A stretch of 42,097 nt of DNA from a virus: IMG/VR virus record IMGVR_UViG_3300025695_000034, positions 1-42,097 of that record; one strand, written 5' to 3'. Shown here piece by piece: positions 39,811-42,097 of the stretch; the first letter of the stretch is position 1, and each line of letters starts with the position of its first letter. Both the position numbers and the translations under genes were made by a program. Below the pieces are notes generated by a model, which saw only the letters and a list, made by a program, of their open reading frames with translations, did no database searches and was not told the DNA's origin.

Positions 39811-41220
39811 CTATGCTCCTGTATTTTCTAGCGTTTCAATTCGTGTTTTAAGACTTTCAATTATTTCTTGTTGGTCTTGGATAGCTTTAATACATAAAGA
39901 TACCATGTTAGCGTATGCAAGTGCATCAGGTTCGTTATCTTCGTTATACTCAACAAATTCTGTAAGACCTGCATCGTGAACTTCTTCTGCGATAAGACCG
40001 CCAAAGACAGTATCTCCATCATTAATTCCACGATACGTCACTGGACGCAAAGCCATAACTTCAGTTAAACCATGCTGTGCGTCTTGCACATCTGTCTTGT
40101 ATCTTAAAGATGATGTTGAGCGATATATTTCACCACTAGAGGAAATACCTAAATTTGCACCTGCCGCAGAGTTATTAGCATAAGTACCTACGCTAAACAT
40201 TCTACCAGCTACTGATAATGATTGAGTTATTGAGGGACTATTATCCGTCCCAACCAAAAGATTACCATTAGTAGCAACTCTAACTTTTTCTGAACCGCTA
40301 ATTCGAAAGAGCGTTTCTGAACAATCAAAATTTATCTGCCTGTGAGCGTTACTTGCTCGGTCATAGGATAACAATGTTACTCGATTATTTGATGTTTCAG
40401 GAATAAATTCTAATCCTGCACCGCTTGAATCAGACACAACAAGTTTATAGTTAGGGTTTGAAGTTCCTATGCCAAAATTTCCCGAGCTGTCTATTCTAGC
40501 TCGTTCTGTGCCGTTAGTATTAAAAATAGTATTTGAGCCAGATAATATGTATCCATTTGCGGAGTCCATATTAAAGTAGCTATTAGTTACGCCATCTAGA
40601 GTCAAATAGGCATTGGTGTCATTTGCTTGCTTTATACCTACGTCGCCTGCTGAGCCTATGCGCATGCGTTCTGTGCCGTTAGTTACAAAAGAAAGATTAT
40701 TCTGTGCTTTTAGTGTAGTTAAAGACGTGCCTGTAGCATATAAGCCCGCATCGTAACTGCCGTTGCCACTGAAAAAGTATCCCGATGTATTATCGGTAAA
40801 GTAATTACCTGTGCCTACGTAAGCATTTCCTGTTACAGTTAACTTCTGGCTAGGACTAGCTGTGCCAATCCCCAAACTCTCAGCACTACTGTCCCATACG
40901 AATTTTGCGGTTGTGCCTGTGTCGTCATACAGATGCAGGTCGTTGTTATCGTTTATTTCCATTAACGCCTTAGTGTTTCCTGCGCTTCTGAATATCTTCC
41001 CTTGGCTTCCTACCATTTCATAGGAAAAACCATTAGCGTTTAACGATACACCAGTTGTTGGAAAATCCGAACTATTTGTATAAGTTATAGCGTCTACCGT
41101 AGAGCCACCATCCACAACCAAACCATCCGCACTCACAGTGCCAGTAACATCAACGCCTGTTGCACTTGTCTCTATAACATCATTAGAGCCTAAGTCTGCT
41201 ATGTTTCTTGACTTTGACAT
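39811..41220 (-). CDS. Tail fibre with C-terminal intramolecular chaperone (peptidase S74)
   Basis: 469 residues. Begins MSKSRNIADLGSND and continues with fibre shaft repeats (LTVTGNAYVG, NGTERMRIGSAGDVGI, NGTERARIDSSGNFGI). Residues about 365-469 are the S74 chaperone: SSLRYKTDVQDAQHGLTEVM, RPVTYRGIN, then GGLIAEEVHDAGL and a C-terminal coiled coil (IKAIQDQQEIIESLKTRIET). The Ser...Lys pair in SLRYK fits the self-cleaving dyad that releases the chaperone after trimerisation. Probable receptor-binding fibre. Confidence 0.9.
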   Translation of the reverse strand: MSKSRNIADLGSNDVIETSATGVDVTGTVSADGLVVDGGSTVDAITYTNSSDFPTTGVSLNANGFSYEMVGSQGKIFRSAGNTKALMEINDNNDLHLYDDTGTTAKFVWDSSAESLGIGTASPSQKLTVTGNAYVGTGNYFTDNTSGYFFSGNGSYDAGLYATGTSLTTLKAQNNLSFVTNGTERMRIGSAGDVGIKQANDTNAYLTLDGVTNSYFNMDSANGYILSGSNTIFNTNGTERARIDSSGNFGIGTSNPNYKLVVSDSSGAGLEFIPETSNNRVTLLSYDRASNAHRQINFDCSETLFRISGSEKVRVATNGNLLVGTDNSPSITQSLSVAGRMFSVGTYANNSAAGANLGISSSGEIYRSTSSLRYKTDVQDAQHGLTEVMALRPVTYRGINDGDTVFGGLIAEEVHDAGLTEFVEYNEDNEPDALAYANMVSLCIKAIQDQQEIIESLKTRIETLENTGA

Positions 41221-41221
41221 A

Positions 41222-41479
41222 CTATTCTCCTAAAGAGGTCTGTGAAGCTGTGTAAGCGTCTTTCATCTCTTGTGTGAACACTGCGTTGGCAATAGCCGTT
41301 ACTTCGTCTGACTCGGCTGTTAAGTCGTCTGTAGGGCTAACTACATGTCGATGATACGAGCTTGATAGTTCTGTACCATCTTCGATGATTGCTGTCTTTG
41401 TGCGTACTTGTAAGACTGACCAGTCGCCTGTATTGACTACTTCGATTTTATCTTGTGTTACTTTCTTTTCTAAACTCAT
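41222..41479 (-). CDS. Small fibre-associated protein, copy 2
   Basis: 85 residues from the ATG at 41479 (GAGGAAA upstream). Paralogue of the protein at 38173-38433, nearly identical throughout except the last dozen residues (TASQTSLGE against TSAQASQTLGE). The retained RTKTAIIEDGTELSSSYHRH core suggests a real conserved role; none is recognised. Same setting: after a fibre stop and an intergenic stem-loop. Confidence 0.75.
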   Translation of the reverse strand: MSLEKKVTQDKIEVVNTGDWSVLQVRTKTAIIEDGTELSSSYHRHVVSPTDDLTAESDEVTAIANAVFTQEMKDAYTASQTSLGE

Positions 41480-41504
41480 GTTTATTTCCTCTTGTTTTGT
41501 CTGT

Positions 41505-41522
41505 TCCTAGCATCCACTAGGA
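41505..41522 (-). promoter_or_regulatory. Conserved intergenic stem-loop, copy 2
   Basis: TCCTAG (41505-41510) pairs with CTAGGA (41517-41522) over CATCCA. Duplicate of the element at 38457-38474, located between a fibre stop and the small gene. Confidence 0.5.
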
Positions 41523-41525
41523 GTA

Positions 41526-42097
41526 TTAAGAATTAGTTTCGTATGTAATTGAACCTCTAATAAAACCAAGACTGCCCGACAACCCTAAATTAGAAGGAGA
41601 TAACGGAATAGTAGTAGCATCGCTTCGTGTAAAATCAAGACCAATAGACGTAGAATTATTAGCTATAGTCATAACAGCGCTAACTGTATTAGTAGCAACA
41701 GAAACCCCATAAAATGAAAATGTAGAATGGTCAGCATCGGGAACAACAGAATTTATTCTTGAGAATGGCAAACCCTCTATCACTACTGAACCAGAACCGC
41801 CAGAAACAGACGACCAACGCACTTCAAAAGAAACCGTTACTCTATTACCTACCTTAGTGTAACGACCGCCTGTACTAGCACTGCTTACTGTCATGGTTGG
41901 GTTTGTTCCTGACGCCGCAACGACAGGAGTCCAAGTACCCTCCTCATAATCATCCAACTTATTAGCCGCACCAGTTCCGCCAAGATAAATGCCTTTGCCA
42001 GACGACATTAATAGACCTGCGTCTGTAAACTCTGCGGTATTTACTCCTTTTGGATAAATTTTTACTGTTCCGCTACCATAGCCGTATAATAAAAGAC
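41526..42097 (-). CDS. Tail fibre, C-terminal part (runs off right edge)
   Basis: Open to the window edge; the 5' part is missing. The upstream part matches the fibre at 38482-39807 (GTVKIYPKGVNTAEFTDAG), and it then has MSSGKGIYLGGTGAANKLDD followed by a divergent tip (TNPTMTVSSASTGGRYTKVG, then VVIEGLPFSRINSVVPDADH). The tip domains differ between the paralogues while the shared stem is identical at the DNA level. This suggests tip exchange by recombination. Confidence 0.85.
   Translation of the reverse strand, partial: LLLYGYGSGTVKIYPKGVNTAEFTDAGLLMSSGKGIYLGGTGAANKLDDYEEGTWTPVVAASGTNPTMTVSSASTGGRYTKVGNRVTVSFEVRWSSVSGGSGSVVIEGLPFSRINSVVPDADHSTFSFYGVSVATNTVSAVMTIANNSTSIGLDFTRSDATTIPLSPSNLGLSGSLGFIRGSITYETNS
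41983..42097 (-). repeat. 115-bp exact repeat, edge copy
   Basis: Identical to 38861-38975 and ends at the last base of the window. Confidence 0.95.

Noticed and set aside
1-42097. CRISPR arrays, tRNA genes, integrase or insertion sequences
   Set aside because: Looked for on both strands; none found.

Overview
The window is most of the genome of a tailed dsDNA phage with T7-like (podovirus) replication and packaging genes, almost certainly lytic and probably marine. The evidence is a T7-type replication set (gp2.5-like SSB, gp4-like primase-helicase, family A polymerase without a 5'-3' nuclease domain, gp3-like endonuclease I), a portal protein and large terminase, a giant internal virion protein of 2071 residues, and a phage-encoded nucleotide-synthesis cassette (class I NrdA/NrdB, glutaredoxin, MazG-like pyrophosphatase, ThyX). 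The DNA is AT-rich. No integrase, repressor, tRNA, CRISPR array or single-subunit RNA polymerase is visible. All recognisable promoters are of host sigma-70 type.

Layout. (1) 1-2673, minus strand: start of the late operon, read right to left as small terminase, large terminase and the N-terminus of the portal, which runs off the left edge. (2) 2674-3474: control region with two mirror-image consensus promoters firing in opposite directions, about 0.6 kb without convincing genes, and a third promoter. (3) 3475-9530, plus strand: early region of small, mostly unrecognised genes, including an HhH-GPD-like protein, a DUF932-like protein, a PD-(D/E)XK-like protein and two single-helix membrane microproteins. 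(4) 9621-15487, plus strand: SSB, primase-helicase, polymerase, Cas4-like exonuclease and endonuclease I. (5) 15558-20325, plus strand: DUF3310 protein and the nucleotide metabolism cassette. (6) 20337-20379: bidirectional terminator where the two arms meet. (7) 42097 down to 20378, minus strand: tail fibres (a duplicated family), tail accessory protein, three holin-like membrane proteins, a 998-residue hendecad-repeat protein, internal virion proteins, a T4-type lysozyme and small basic proteins.

If the genome is circular or circularly permuted, the two minus-strand blocks join outside this window into one late unit that starts at the promoter near 2680 and ends at the terminator at 20340. 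The missing part would hold the rest of the portal, the capsid and the tail tube genes. The right edge lies inside a 115-bp exact repeat of the fibre genes, so an assembly break there is plausible.

Most striking features: the mirrored divergent promoters, with the terminase small-subunit message predicted to be leaderless; three transcript leaders that each begin with a GGCATCG stem-loop; an ADP-ribosyltransferase-like domain of the polyvalent-protein type inside the giant virion protein; a right-handed coiled-coil (11/22-residue) repeat protein; and the duplicated fibre cassettes.
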